Assembly (NCBI GenBank): GCA_036946415.1
Contig: JAQIJD010000001.1
Span: 601,840-665,839, forward strand
Direction: 5' to 3'
From: Sphingomonas_Q fennica_A
GTDB lineage: Bacteria; Pseudomonadota; Alphaproteobacteria; Sphingomonadales; Sphingomonadaceae
DNA: 64,000 nucleotides
The notes beneath the pieces are model-generated. The model was not told where the DNA came from and made no database searches. It saw only the letters and a list, made by a program, of their open reading frames with translations. The translations under genes and the position numbers were made by a program. Shown one piece after another: positions 1 to 8,782 of this stretch. Position 1 is the first letter of the stretch; each line of letters begins with the position of its first letter.

Positions 1-1712
1 ACTATATGCGGCTGCTGATGCCGGGCCATGCGAAGAAGATCGCGCCTTATGCCGATGCGGTGCCGCTGTTCCAGCGCTTCGGCGTCGAGGAGCAGCTTTC
101 GGCGATGTACCAGCCGGTCGTGCAGCTGAAGTCGGGCGGCTATATCGTCATCAACCCGACCGAGGCGCTGGTGTCGATCGACATCAATTCCGGCCGCTCC
201 ACCCGCGAACACAATATCGAGCAGACCGCGACCGCGACCAATCTGGAAGCCGCCGCCGAGATCGCCCGCCAGCTGCGCCTGCGCGACATGGCCGGGCTGA
301 TCGTGATCGACTTCATCGACATGGAGAACGGTTCCAACAACCGTAAGGTCGAAAAGGCGATGAAGGAGGCGCTAAAGAACGATCGCGCCCGCATCCAGGT
401 CGGCCGCATCTCGTCCTTCGGGCTGTTCGAGATGAGCCGCCAGCGCATCCGCACCGGCGTGCTGGAAGCCTCGACCCGCATCTGCCCGCATTGCGAGGGC
501 ACCGGCCTCGTCCGCACCGCCTCCTCCGCCGCGCTCTCCGCGCTGCGCATGCTGGAGGAGGAGGCCGCGCGCGGCCGCGGATCGCGCCTGCTGCTGCGCG
601 GCAGCCAGGAAGCATGCCTCTACGTCCTCAACCGCAAGCGCGCCGAGCTGGCCGAGATCGAGGATCGCTACGGCGTCGAGATCGAGATCATCACCGACGG
701 CACGGACGAGGGCGCGCGGATGACGGTGGAGGCGGGCGGCCCGCCGCCGGCGCATCCGCCGCGCCTGCCGACGCCGATCGCGATCGAGCCGGAGGACGAT
801 TTCGAGGACGAGGAAGAGATCGAGATCGAGGAGGAGGCCGAGGCGCCCGAGGAGCGCGCGCCGCGCGGCGAGCGCGGTCCGCGGCCCGAGCGGTCCGACG
901 ACGAGGAGGGCGGCCGTGGCGGCCGTCGCCGCCGCCGTCGCCGCCGGCGTGGCGGTGCGGGTGGCCGGGAGGAAGGCGAGGCGGCCGAGACGGGCGCCGA
1001 GCTGGAAGACGTGCTGCCCGAGGTCGAGACGGTCGAGAGCGACGACGAGGGGGTCGAGGAGGCCGCGGAGCAGCCGGTCGAGGCGTCCGATGCGGGCGAG
1101 CTGGGCGAGGGCGGCCGCGGTGGCCGCCGCGGCCGGCGCGGCCGCCGGGGTGGCCGCCGTCGTGGCGGCGAGGGCCGTGGCGAGGAAGCGGCGGCCGACG
1201 TGGGCGAGGGCACGTCCGTCGCCGATGCCGAGGTGGTCGCCGCGGTCGAGGCACAGGCCGACGAGCTGGTGGCCGTGGCCGAACCGGAGCCGCAGCCCGA
1301 ACCCGCGCCCGAGCCGGAGGCCGCCGCCGACGCGGCACCCCGTCCGCGCCGCCGCCCGCGCGCCCGCAAGGCCGACGAGGCGGTGACGCCGGCCGAGGCC
1401 ACCGCGCCGGTCGCCGAGGAAGCGGCCGAGCCTGCGCCCAAGCCGCGGCGCGGTCGGCGCAAGGCGGCCGAGGCGATCGAGCCGGCGGCGGAGGCGGCAC
1501 CCGCCCCCGAGCCGGCGGCCGAGGAGGCACCCGCCCCGCGCGCCCGCCGCGCTCGCAAGCCGCGTGCGGCCGCCACCGAAGCGCCGGTCGAGGCTGCGGC
1601 CGAGGCCGAGGCGGCCGATCCCGCTGCGGCCCCCGCCGCCAGCGACGAGCCGGCCTCCACCACCGAAGCGGCGCCGCGCCGCGGCTGGTGGCAGCGCACC
1701 TTCGGCGCCTGA
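1..1712 (+). CDS. rne: Ribonuclease E, C-terminal part (5' end outside window)
   Basis: Endoribonuclease that starts mRNA decay and matures rRNA and tRNA on the inner membrane face. The frame is open from the first base, so the gene begins upstream and lacks its S1 domain here. Visible catalytic core: the two Mg-binding aspartates in SIDINSG and IVIDFID (about residues 59 and 102 of the visible part) and the zinc-link CPHC (about 160-163) that joins subunits of the tetramer. From about residue 245 onward it is low-complexity: Glu/Asp-rich stretches alternate with Arg/Gly blocks and Ala/Pro/Glu repeats, the expected disordered RNA-binding and degradosome scaffold. It ends with GWWQRTFGA, a short aromatic/basic tail. 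A strong hairpin follows at once. Family identity is certain; the scaffold partners cannot be read from sequence. Confidence 0.95.
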   Translation, partial: YMRLLMPGHAKKIAPYADAVPLFQRFGVEEQLSAMYQPVVQLKSGGYIVINPTEALVSIDINSGRSTREHNIEQTATATNLEAAAEIARQLRLRDMAGLIVIDFIDMENGSNNRKVEKAMKEALKNDRARIQVGRISSFGLFEMSRQRIRTGVLEASTRICPHCEGTGLVRTASSAALSALRMLEEEAARGRGSRLLLRGSQEACLYVLNRKRAELAEIEDRYGVEIEIITDGTDEGARMTVEAGGPPPAHPPRLPTPIAIEPEDDFEDEEEIEIEEEAEAPEERAPRGERGPRPERSDDEEGGRGGRRRRRRRRRGGAGGREEGEAAETGAELEDVLPEVETVESDDEGVEEAAEQPVEASDAGELGEGGRGGRRGRRGRRGGRRRGGEGRGEEAAADVGEGTSVADAEVVAAVEAQADELVAVAEPEPQPEPAPEPEAAADAAPRPRRRPRARKADEAVTPAEATAPVAEEAAEPAPKPRRGRRKAAEAIEPAAEAAPAPEPAAEEAPAPRARRARKPRAAATEAPVEAAAEAEAADPAAAPAASDEPASTTEAAPRRGWWQRTFGA

Positions 1713-1721
1713 CGAAGGACA

Positions 1722-1756
1722 CCGGCGGCGCCTGCCACGGGCGCCGCCGGGCTTTC
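1722..1756 (+). terminator. Rho-independent type terminator after rne
   Basis: A perfect 11-bp GC stem (1722-1732 with 1740-1750) and a 7-nt loop start nine bases after the rne stop and are followed by a short pyrimidine tail (GCTTTC). The T-run is weak, as is common in high-GC genomes. Confidence 0.7.
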
Positions 1757-1791
1757 ACGATCGGTTCAAGCGAAGGGGCTATAAGCGCGGC

Positions 1792-3180
1792 ATGGCCATG
1801 ACGATCCGCACGCCCCTCTCCGCCGCGCGCGCTATGGGGCGTTCGTGCCTGCTGCTGCTGCTGGCCCTGTCGCTGACGGCGCGGCCGGCGCTCGCCCAGT
1901 CGATGCTGCGCGATGCCGAGACCGAACAGTTTCTGCAGGATATCGCGGCACCGCTGGTGGCGGCGGCCGGCCTCCAGCCCGGCAACGTCCAGATCATCCT
2001 GCTGGGCGACAAGGAGATCAACGCCTTCGTCGCCGGCGGCCAGGCGGTCTACATCAATTCCGGGCTCATCACCGCCGCCACCAGCGTGGACGAGGTGCAG
2101 GGCGTGATCGCGCACGAGCTGGGGCACGTCACCGGCGGCCACGTCATCCGCTTCAACGAAGGCGCGCGGCCGGCGATGGGGATCATGCTCCTCTCGCTGC
2201 TGCTGGGTGCGGCGGCGATGGCGGCGGGCGGCACCGAGGCGGGCATGGGCATGCTTATGGCGGGGCAGCAGGCCGCACAGGGCAAGTTCCTGGCGTTCAG
2301 CCGCGCGCAGGAAGGCAGCGCCGACGCGGCCGGCGCCCGCTATCTGGAAGGGGCGGGCCTTTCCGGCAAAGGCATGCTGAGCTTCTTCGGCAAGCTGCGC
2401 ACCCAGGAATATCGGCTGAGTTCGAGCTATGCCGACGTCGATCCCTATGCGCAGACCCACCCGCTGACGCAGGATCGTATCGCCGCTCTGTCGGGCACGC
2501 TGCAAGCCAGCCCCTATTGGAACAAGCCGATCGATCCGGCGCTGGAGGCGCGGTTCGAGCGGGTGAAGGGCAAGCTCTACGGCTTCGTCACCGATCCCGA
2601 TCTGGTGCTGCGCAAATATCCCGAGAGCAACCAGTCGACCGAGGCGCGCTATGCCCGGGCCTATGCCTGGCACCGTTCCGCCTATCCCGAGAAGGCGGTG
2701 GCGGAGATCGACAAGCTGGTCGCCAGCGCGCCGCACGACCCTTATTATCTGGAACTGAAGGGGCAGGTGCTGCTCGAATCCGGCAAGCCGGCCGACGCCA
2801 TCGCCCCGTTGCGCGAGGCGGCGGACCGGGCGCGCAACAATCCGCTGATCGCCTCGACGCTCGGCCACGCGCTGATCGCTACCGAAGATCCCGCGCATTA
2901 TGCCGAGGCGCGGCAGGTGCTGAAGGTGGCGGTGGCGCGCGACGAGGACAATCCCTTCGCCTGGTATCAGCTCGGCCTCGTCTACGATCGCGAGGGGGAC
3001 CGGCCGCGCGCGGCGATGGCCTCGGCCGAACGCTACAGCCTGATCGGCCAGCCGCAGCAGGCGGTGCAGAATGCCGAGTTGGCAATGCAGGGGCTTCCGG
3101 TGGGCACACCCGACTATATCCGCGCGCAGGACATCGCACTTGCCGCGCGCAACGACATGCAGACGAGGAAGAAGAGATGA
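1792..3180 (+). CDS. Periplasmic M48 family metalloprotease with TPR repeats (BepA/YfgC-like)
   Basis: Zinc metalloprotease/chaperone of the M48 family, likely periplasmic and acting in outer-membrane protein quality control. The start chosen at 1792 gives 462 residues with a signal peptide (LLLLLALSL core, AxA-type site near ALAQS, about residue 36). The zinc motif HELGH is at residues 108-112 and the third ligand is the Glu of QEGSADAAG. The C-terminal 200 residues are helical TPR-like repeats, as in BepA. An ATG two codons later (1798) is an equally possible start. Its stop overlaps the start of the DsbA-like gene by four bases (ATGA), so the two are co-translated and probably share a role in envelope protein folding. 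Confidence 0.88.
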   Translation: MAMTIRTPLSAARAMGRSCLLLLLALSLTARPALAQSMLRDAETEQFLQDIAAPLVAAAGLQPGNVQIILLGDKEINAFVAGGQAVYINSGLITAATSVDEVQGVIAHELGHVTGGHVIRFNEGARPAMGIMLLSLLLGAAAMAAGGTEAGMGMLMAGQQAAQGKFLAFSRAQEGSADAAGARYLEGAGLSGKGMLSFFGKLRTQEYRLSSSYADVDPYAQTHPLTQDRIAALSGTLQASPYWNKPIDPALEARFERVKGKLYGFVTDPDLVLRKYPESNQSTEARYARAYAWHRSAYPEKAVAEIDKLVASAPHDPYYLELKGQVLLESGKPADAIAPLREAADRARNNPLIASTLGHALIATEDPAHYAEARQVLKVAVARDEDNPFAWYQLGLVYDREGDRPRAAMASAERYSLIGQPQQAVQNAELAMQGLPVGTPDYIRAQDIALAARNDMQTRKKR

Positions 3181-3896
3181 AGCGTTCCTATACGCTGCCG
3201 GTGCTGGCGGCGGCGGCGGGGGTGGCGATCGGCGGGGTCGGTAGCGCCGCGCTCAGCCAGTCCGCCCCGGCGGCGAAGGACAAGGCCGCGATCGAGAAGA
3301 TCGTCCACGATTACCTCATGGCGCATCCCGAGATCATCCCGCAGGCGATGGCGCGATTGCAGGAGCGCGAGGGCGCGCAGGCGATCGCCGCCGAGCGCGG
3401 GCCGCTCACCACCCCCTATCGCGGCGCCTGGGCGGGGGCCGAGAAGGGCGACGTGACGCTGGTGATGTTCAGCGACTATTCGTGCGGCTATTGCCGGGCG
3501 AGCGTGGCCGACGTCGACCGGCTGCTGGCGGAGGACAAGAACCTCAAGGTCGTGTGGCGCGAGATACCGATCCTCGGCCCGAACAGCGAGGCGGCGGCGC
3601 GTGCCGCGCTGGCCGCGGCGGACAAGGGCCGCTACCTCGACATCCACCGCCGCCTGTTCGCGGGCGGCAGCCCGACGCCCGCCAAGATCTCCGCGGCGCA
3701 GACCGTGCTGGGCCTCGACGCCGCCGCCGGCCGCAATCCCGCGATCGATGCCGAGATCGCGCAGAACATCGCGCTGGCGCAGAAGCTGGGCGTGACGGGC
3801 ACGCCGGCCTTCGTGGTGGGGGACCGGATGCTGGGCGGGGCGGTCGGCTACGAGGCGCTGAGAAAGGCGGTGGCGGAGGCGCGCGCGGCGGGGTGA
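3177..3896 (+). CDS. DsbA-family periplasmic thiol:disulfide protein
   Basis: Thioredoxin-fold oxidoreductase or isomerase acting on cysteines of exported proteins. It has 239 residues: an N-terminal export signal (about 1-28), a helical lead with a DYLMAHPEIIPQAM segment typical of the ScsC/DsbG-like subgroup that favours oligomerisation, then the active site CGYC at residues 103-106 and the cis-proline loop VTGTPAFVVG. Translationally coupled to the preceding M48 protease. Whether it works as oxidase or isomerase cannot be decided from sequence. Confidence 0.88.
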   Translation: MKRSYTLPVLAAAAGVAIGGVGSAALSQSAPAAKDKAAIEKIVHDYLMAHPEIIPQAMARLQEREGAQAIAAERGPLTTPYRGAWAGAEKGDVTLVMFSDYSCGYCRASVADVDRLLAEDKNLKVVWREIPILGPNSEAAARAALAAADKGRYLDIHRRLFAGGSPTPAKISAAQTVLGLDAAAGRNPAIDAEIAQNIALAQKLGVTGTPAFVVGDRMLGGAVGYEALRKAVAEARAAG

Positions 3897-3962
3897 GACG
3901 CCTGCCACGTTCGGCGCCAAGCCGGGGGTGCCGCGATATTTCGCCAGGCGGGCGGCATAACG

Positions 3963-4068
3963 CTCCCCTCCCTGAAAGGGAGGGGTCGGGGGTGGGTTCG
4001 CCCGTTGACGGGCGCAACCGCGCCTCGCAACGAACCCACCCCCAGCCCCTCCCTTTCAGGGAGGGGAG
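3963..4068. repeat. Palindromic intergenic repeat, family I (complete copy)
   Basis: An approximately 106-bp imperfect inverted repeat between the convergent DsbA-like and GH8 genes. Each arm carries a local hairpin (CTCCCTGAAAGGGAG type) followed by a G-rich or C-rich stretch ending in GGGTTCG or CGAACCC; the two arms pair across a short variable centre. Copies recur at 21501, 24955, 33391 and 38440. Nothing coding is seen in the rest of the 236-bp gap. Confidence 0.85.
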
Positions 4069-4132
4069 AGATTGAAGCGATCCCTGATGTCGAAGCCGGG
4101 GGGCTCGTGCAGCTGGTGTGGCCGCCGTCGCC

Positions 4133-5149
4133 TTACCGCATCTCCCGCCTCGCCGCGGCGGCCAGCAGCGCCAGAGTCATCGTATAATAATCCATCGGCC
4201 CCGCCGGCACGGCCAGCGCCTGCCCCAGCGCCAGCCCCGCCACCGCCGTGCCGCCGGCGGAGAGCGGTTCGGACGCGCGCTCGCCGCTCAGCACGTCCAC
4301 CCACGCGACGCGGTTGGCGGGTGTCGCCCACCACGCTCGGAACGGCGCGAGGGGCGCCTGCCGGCCCGACCATGCCAGATAGAGTGGCACGCGCACCGCA
4401 TCGTAGCCGAAGCGCGCCGGGCGGCCTTCGGCGGGGCGGACGCCGGCTTGCGGGTCGAGGTCGATCCAGTCGGTAGGGAGGCGGTTCGCACCGAAGCGGG
4501 CTTCCGCCAGCAGCGCCTCGCCATCGGCGATCACGTCGCCCCACGGCCCTTCGGGATCGGCGGCGCGGAACGCGTCCAGCGCGGGCCAGACATAGTAAGA
4601 GGGATTGAGCTGGGTGCGCTTGTCGCTGACGAAGCCCTGGAAGCCGGGTAGCAGCACGATCCGCCCCTGAATGGCGGCGACCAGTTCGGAGGCGATGGCG
4701 ATCCGGATCGCGCGGCTCGCCGCTTCCCACTTCGCCACCCGCCAGCGACGCGCGGCGCGCATCAGCCCCCAGGCGATCAGCAGATCGCCGTCCGTCGCGT
4801 TGTTGACGTCGCTGACGGCGGGCGTGGCGGTGGCGTCGAACCGCCACGAGAAGAGGCGTGCGTCGCGGCGCGCTAGCACCGTCTCCGTCCACCGCCAGAT
4901 CTGCTCGAAGGCGCGGCGATCGCCCGCGGCTTCGGCGAGGATCAGGCCATAGCCTTGCCCCTCCGAATGGCTGATCCCGCCGTTGCCGGTATCGACGACG
5001 CGGCCGTCCTTGGTGAGGAAGCGGCGTTTCCAATCGTCCCATGTCGGCGGGGCGGCGGCCTCCTGCGGCTGGCCGCCCGCCGCGCGCGCGCAGGCGCCGA
5101 GCAGCGATCCCAGGAGCCCGAGCGTCATCGTCCGCCGGTCGATCGTCAT
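4133..5149 (-). CDS. Glycoside hydrolase family 8 lipoprotein (endoglucanase-like)
   Basis: Inverting endo-beta-glucanase-type hydrolase of family GH8, the family of BcsZ and bacterial chitosanases. With the start at 5149 it has 338 residues and an N-terminal DRRTMTLG motif resembling a twin-arginine signal, followed by a lipobox LGAC (Cys20), so it is probably an exported lipoprotein. The catalytic acid is the Glu of SHSEGQGYG (about 63) and the conserved Asp lies in ATDGDLLIAW (about 120). No cellulose synthase genes are next to it, so the substrate (cellulose, a capsule glucan or another polymer) is open. The reading frame continues 35 codons upstream to 5254, but a start there would leave the export signal internal. 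It is divergent from msrA. Confidence 0.85.
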   Translation of the reverse strand: MTIDRRTMTLGLLGSLLGACARAAGGQPQEAAAPPTWDDWKRRFLTKDGRVVDTGNGGISHSEGQGYGLILAEAAGDRRAFEQIWRWTETVLARRDARLFSWRFDATATPAVSDVNNATDGDLLIAWGLMRAARRWRVAKWEAASRAIRIAIASELVAAIQGRIVLLPGFQGFVSDKRTQLNPSYYVWPALDAFRAADPEGPWGDVIADGEALLAEARFGANRLPTDWIDLDPQAGVRPAEGRPARFGYDAVRVPLYLAWSGRQAPLAPFRAWWATPANRVAWVDVLSGERASEPLSAGGTAVAGLALGQALAVPAGPMDYYTMTLALLAAAARREMR

Positions 5150-5280
5150 GCCATGGCCGTCATCGCCGGCGATCATGCGATGCGCGCCCGCGGCGGGCAA
5201 GGGGGTGGGCATGTGCATTGGAAAGGCGCGGTGGCTCCCTATCTTCACGTCCAACCCATCTGTGCCGGAGCGAGTGAAGA

Positions 5281-5823
5281 ATGGCTGAAGAAATCGCGAT
5301 CCTGGGCGGCGGCTGCTTCTGGTGCACGGAGGCGGTGTTCGACGACGTCCGCGGCGTCCGCTCGGTCGAGAGCGGCTATATCGGCGGGCACGTGCCGAAC
5401 CCGACCTACAAGCAGGTTTGCGGCGGCGATACCGGCCATGCCGAGGCGATCCGCGTCGCCTTCGATCCGCAGGTGATCGGCTATGCCGACCTGCTCGACA
5501 TCTTCTTCCACACGCACGATCCGACCACGCTCAACCGGCAGGGCGCGGACGTGGGGACGCAATATCGCTCGGCGATCTTCCCGACCACGCCCGAACAGGA
5601 AGCCGAGGCCCGCGCCGCGATCGACCGCGCGCAGGCGGACTGGCCGCGCCCGATCGTGACGACGATCGAACCGCCCGCCGATTGGTATGTGGCGGAGGAT
5701 TATCACCAGGAATATTTCGACCGGCAGGGCAGCGCCAACCCCTATTGCATGGCGGTGGTGGCGCCCAAGCTGGCCAAGTTCCGCAAGAGCTATGCGGCGC
5801 GGCTGAAGGAGGATGTGGCGTGA
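5281..5823 (+). CDS. msrA: Peptide methionine-S-sulfoxide reductase MsrA
   Basis: Repairs oxidised methionine (S-epimer) in proteins using thioredoxin. It has 180 residues, the usual size, with the hallmark GCFWC motif at 11-15 (catalytic Cys12). Further conserved blocks are SGYIGG, GHAEAI, YRSAIF and the C-terminal EDYHQEYF. No MsrB domain is fused. It is a single gene between divergent GH8 and convergent hydrolase genes; a hairpin follows its stop. Confidence 0.96.
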   Translation: MAEEIAILGGGCFWCTEAVFDDVRGVRSVESGYIGGHVPNPTYKQVCGGDTGHAEAIRVAFDPQVIGYADLLDIFFHTHDPTTLNRQGADVGTQYRSAIFPTTPEQEAEARAAIDRAQADWPRPIVTTIEPPADWYVAEDYHQEYFDRQGSANPYCMAVVAPKLAKFRKSYAARLKEDVA

Positions 5824-5829
5824 CCGCCG

Positions 5830-5854
5830 CCGCCCCGGAGCCGATCCGGGGCGG
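5830..5854. terminator. Hairpin between convergent genes, probable bidirectional terminator
   Basis: A 10-bp perfect GC stem (5830-5839 with 5845-5854) with a 5-nt loop lies between the msrA stop and the stop of the convergent hydrolase gene. There is no clear T-run on either strand. Confidence 0.5.
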
Positions 5855-5866
5855 TGATCGCGATCG

Positions 5867-6523
5867 TCACGCCGCCACCGGCGCGCTGGCGGCGGCGAGG
5901 GCCGGCCAGTCGATGCGCACCGGCGGCGCGTCCGCCGCCACGCCGCCGACCGCGTCGATGACGGCATCGAGCAGCGCCTGCCCGCGCGGCCAGCGGCCCA
6001 GGCCGGAGGCGGCGTTGAGGTGGCCGTGATCGCCGACGGCGAGGAAGCCCGCGCCCCAGCCGCTGGCGAGGCCGCGCGCGCGATCGAGGGCGCAATAGGG
6101 ATCGTCGCCGCTCGCCACCACCAGCGCCGGGAAGGGCAGCGGGCAGGCGGCGGCGGGGGCGAAATCGGCGATTTCGGCGGGGCGGTCGGCGCGGTCGAGA
6201 TCGGGCGGGGCGACCAGGATCGCCGCCGCCACCGGCCAGCCATAGGGCGGGGCGTGCAGCGCCGCCCACCACGCGACCGCATGGCAGCCGAGGCTGTGCG
6301 CGACGAGGATGACGGGCGGGTGCGCCGCGCCGATCGCCGCATCCAGCCGCGCCACCCACTGGTCCCGGCGGGGATCGTCCCAGAGACCCAGATCGACGCG
6401 TTCGGTATCCTGTCGTGCCTGTTCCCAAAGCGTCTGCCAGTGATCGGGGCCGGAATTGCCCAGCCCCGGCACGGTCAGCACCACGGGGGCGCCGGCTCGC
6501 TCGTCCATCTCGGTCGGGATCAT
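5867..6523 (-). CDS. RBBP9/YdeN family serine hydrolase
   Basis: Small alpha/beta hydrolase (Ser_hydrolase family), 218 residues. Visible catalytic elements: nucleophile Ser77 in VAHSLGC, an acidic residue in SGDDPYC and the histidine in GDHGHLN; the N-terminal block VPGLGNSGPDHWQ is typical of the family. The start at 6523 is preceded by GAGGAG about ten bases upstream, which decides against the longer open frame. Substrate unknown; the family includes cytoplasmic esterases. It is convergent to msrA. Confidence 0.85.
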   Translation of the reverse strand: MIPTEMDERAGAPVVLTVPGLGNSGPDHWQTLWEQARQDTERVDLGLWDDPRRDQWVARLDAAIGAAHPPVILVAHSLGCHAVAWWAALHAPPYGWPVAAAILVAPPDLDRADRPAEIADFAPAAACPLPFPALVVASGDDPYCALDRARGLASGWGAGFLAVGDHGHLNAASGLGRWPRGQALLDAVIDAVGGVAADAPPVRIDWPALAAASAPVAA

Positions 6524-6614
6524 CGTCTCGGCTCCTCTGGAGTCGGGAACGAGGATATGTCTATTCAGCTGCAAGACAAGAGGGGGCAGGCGGCGGGCCG
6601 TGCCCGGCCTGCGC

Positions 6615-7778
6615 TCAGATCGCCTTCTCGTAGATTCGGTAGGTCTTGTTGATCTTGCTGCCGATCGTCTCGGCGATCGAGACCATGCCCTGATTGTCCT
6701 CGAGGATCCAGCCGATCTCGGAGCGGGTGGCGCCATATTTGGCCACCGAATCGCGGCGGATATATTCGATCATCATGAAGGCGAGCTGGCTGGCCATGCG
6801 GCTGGCCTGGAGGCGCTTGACGACGCCCATCAGCGGCACGCGCATCGTCCGCACCTTGGGATAGCCGCTGAGGCCACCGTTCAGCCGCCACAGCAGCTTG
6901 GCGAAGCCGAAGGGGAACAGCCGGCCGTTCAGGTCCGCCTGCATTTCGTTGAGGTCGGGCAGCGTCATCATGAACGCGACCGGTTCGCCGTCCACCTCGG
7001 CGATGCGGATCAGATCGTTGAAGACGATCGGCTTCATCTTCTTGCCGGCAAAGGCGATCTCGGTATCGGTGAAGGGCACGAAGCCCCAATTGTCGCTCCA
7101 CGCATCGTTGAGGATGCCGAGGATGATCGCGGCCTCCGCATCGAACTTCTTCTTGTCGACACGGCGGATGCGGATGCGGGCGTTCTTCTCGCCGGAAGCG
7201 ATGATCCGTTCGATCAGCGGCGGGAAGGGGATCGTGATGTCCAGATCGTAGGTATTGAGATCCTTGACCTTCGCGTAGCCGGCGCGCTCGACCCACGCCT
7301 CGTAGCGGGGATCGTCATGGCCCATCATCACCGTCGGCGGATGATCGTGGCCCTTCACCAGCAGCCCCGGCTCCTCCCAGATCGAGATGCTGACCGGGCC
7401 GATCGAACGCCTGACGCCCTTGCCGCGCAGCCAGTCCTCGGCCTTGGCGATCAGCGCCTGCGCCGTCGCCTCGTCCTCGGCATCGAGATAGCCCCAATTG
7501 CCGCTGTCCGCCCCGCCGCCCTTGTCGGCGGGCATCGGCGTCCACAGCCGGTCGATATGGGCGGAGATGCGGCCGGTGACGCGGCCGCCGGCCTCCGCCA
7601 GATAGAGTTCGGCCTCGCCATGTTCGAACCACGGATTGTCGCCGGGGGTGATGAGGCCCAGCGCCTCGCCCTTCAGCGGCGGGATCCAGTTGGGATCGTT
7701 CGCATAGAGCCGGAACGGCAGATCGACGAAGGCGCGGCGGTCCGCCTTGGTGCGGACGGGGCGGATCGTGGCGGCCAT
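6615..7778 (-). CDS. Large GNAT-fold acyltransferase-like protein, bacterial ceramide synthase candidate
   Basis: 387 residues, about twice the length of a single GNAT domain. The N-terminal half (IRPVRTKADRRAFVDLPFRLY, WIPPLKGE) and the C-terminal half (MMIEYIRRDSVAKYGATRSEIGWILEDNQGM) match a conserved alphaproteobacterial family that is often labelled N-acetyltransferase. As I recall, the Caulobacter bacterial ceramide synthase belongs to this kind of long acyltransferase, so transfer of an acyl group to a sphingoid base is one hypothesis; sequence alone does not prove it. It is preceded by AAAGGA overlapping the stop of a fatty acid hydroxylase gene nine bases upstream, so the two are one operon, which agrees with a lipid role. 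Conservation of the family is clear; the substrate is inferred. Confidence 0.6.
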   Translation of the reverse strand: MAATIRPVRTKADRRAFVDLPFRLYANDPNWIPPLKGEALGLITPGDNPWFEHGEAELYLAEAGGRVTGRISAHIDRLWTPMPADKGGGADSGNWGYLDAEDEATAQALIAKAEDWLRGKGVRRSIGPVSISIWEEPGLLVKGHDHPPTVMMGHDDPRYEAWVERAGYAKVKDLNTYDLDITIPFPPLIERIIASGEKNARIRIRRVDKKKFDAEAAIILGILNDAWSDNWGFVPFTDTEIAFAGKKMKPIVFNDLIRIAEVDGEPVAFMMTLPDLNEMQADLNGRLFPFGFAKLLWRLNGGLSGYPKVRTMRVPLMGVVKRLQASRMASQLAFMMIEYIRRDSVAKYGATRSEIGWILEDNQGMVSIAETIGSKINKTYRIYEKAI

Positions 7779-7787
7779 GCGGGTCCT

Positions 7788-8546
7788 TTAGCGGATGCGG
7801 GTCGAAGGATGGCCCGTCGCGACGCCGCCCGACAGTTCGGCGACCTTCGGATAGATTTCGGCCACCTCGTGCGTATAACCGAGGTTAAAGACGGTCGCAC
7901 TCTTTTTCCGCTCCGCGACGCCCGCGTAGAAGGTACCGAATAGCCGGTCCCACCAGAAATTGGTGATGCCGAAATTGCCCGTCTCGTCATGGAAATGGTG
8001 CGCCATGTGGCGGGTCTTCATCGCCAGCAGGAAGCGGTTCTTCGGCTTGTAGGAGAGGTGCTGGATGCAATGGCAGAATTCGTTGACGCACGTCGTCACC
8101 AGCCCCGTCGTCAGCGCCGCCGCAGCCCCGCCGACGCCGCCGATCAGCCAGCCGACCGGGATCGTCGCCACCGCCACCGTGGGGATCACGTTGGCGGGCG
8201 ATCCGAACAGCACTTCGAGGTGATTGGGATCCTGATGGTGATCGTAGTGGATGCGCTTCCACGTCGGCGCCAGCCAGTCGTGCCGCCACATCCAGCGCGA
8301 ATGGAGCACGAAGCGGTGCAGCAGATACCAGACGAGCGGGAACAGGAAGATCGCGGCGCCGACCGCGGCCAGCGTCTGCACCGCCGTCGCCGGCCGGGCC
8401 ACCCACACGCCGGCCGCCACCGCGGCGAGGCCGAGATAGAGGAGGATCGCCGGATATTGGAAATAAGCGTGGACCAGCTGCCGAAGCGTCATCCGGTCGA
8501 GATGATGCTTGCGGCTCCAGAAACCGGTGCGGGCGATGGTGGTCAC
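7788..8546 (-). CDS. Membrane fatty acid hydroxylase / sterol desaturase family protein
   Basis: Di-iron membrane oxygenase of the fatty acid hydroxylase superfamily, about 252 residues. Histidine boxes are visible in order: HRFVLH, HYDHH, a middle HCIQH segment and RHMAHHFH. There are four or so hydrophobic helices (about residues 30-65 and 115-150). The start is uncertain: GTG at 8546 has GAGGA about ten bases upstream; TTG at 8567 is in frame but lacks a ribosome site. It sits directly upstream of the large GNAT protein (nine bases between them), suggesting joint action on a lipid such as 2-hydroxylation of an acyl chain. Confidence 0.82.
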   Translation of the reverse strand: MTTIARTGFWSRKHHLDRMTLRQLVHAYFQYPAILLYLGLAAVAAGVWVARPATAVQTLAAVGAAIFLFPLVWYLLHRFVLHSRWMWRHDWLAPTWKRIHYDHHQDPNHLEVLFGSPANVIPTVAVATIPVGWLIGGVGGAAAALTTGLVTTCVNEFCHCIQHLSYKPKNRFLLAMKTRHMAHHFHDETGNFGITNFWWDRLFGTFYAGVAERKKSATVFNLGYTHEVAEIYPKVAELSGGVATGHPSTRIR

Positions 8547-8653
8547 GGGGCGACGATCCTCGGGCAATCAGGCGGATGCGGTGATCCGGCATATGGGATG
8601 CGGCCATGGCAGGGCAATATGGCGCATTTCGGGCATGCCGCCGGGGCGGAAGG

Positions 8654-8776
8654 GTTCACGCGGAGGCGCGGAAACGCGGAGGTGCTCACGCGCGCCGCAG
8701 CGCGGCGCTTATGGTCGTCCAGAAAGATGCCCCGGCGGGAAGGATCGGCTCCGCGCCCTCCGCGCCTCCGCGTGAA
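8654..8776. repeat. Palindromic intergenic repeat, family II
   Basis: An imperfect inverted repeat whose left arm reads TTCACGCGGAGGCGCGG and whose right arm reads CCGCGCCTCCGCGTGAA, separated by about 85 variable bases. It ends six bases before the flippase stop. Related copies are at 30014, 37081 and 37238. The rest of the 236-bp gap (8547-8782) shows nothing else. Confidence 0.8.
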
Positions 8777-8782
8777 CCAAGA

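Noticed and set aside
491..2898. Several long overlapping open frames on both strands across rne and the M48 gene
   Set aside because: They are Arg/Gly/Pro-rich shadows expected at this GC content, without family motifs, and oppose well-supported genes.
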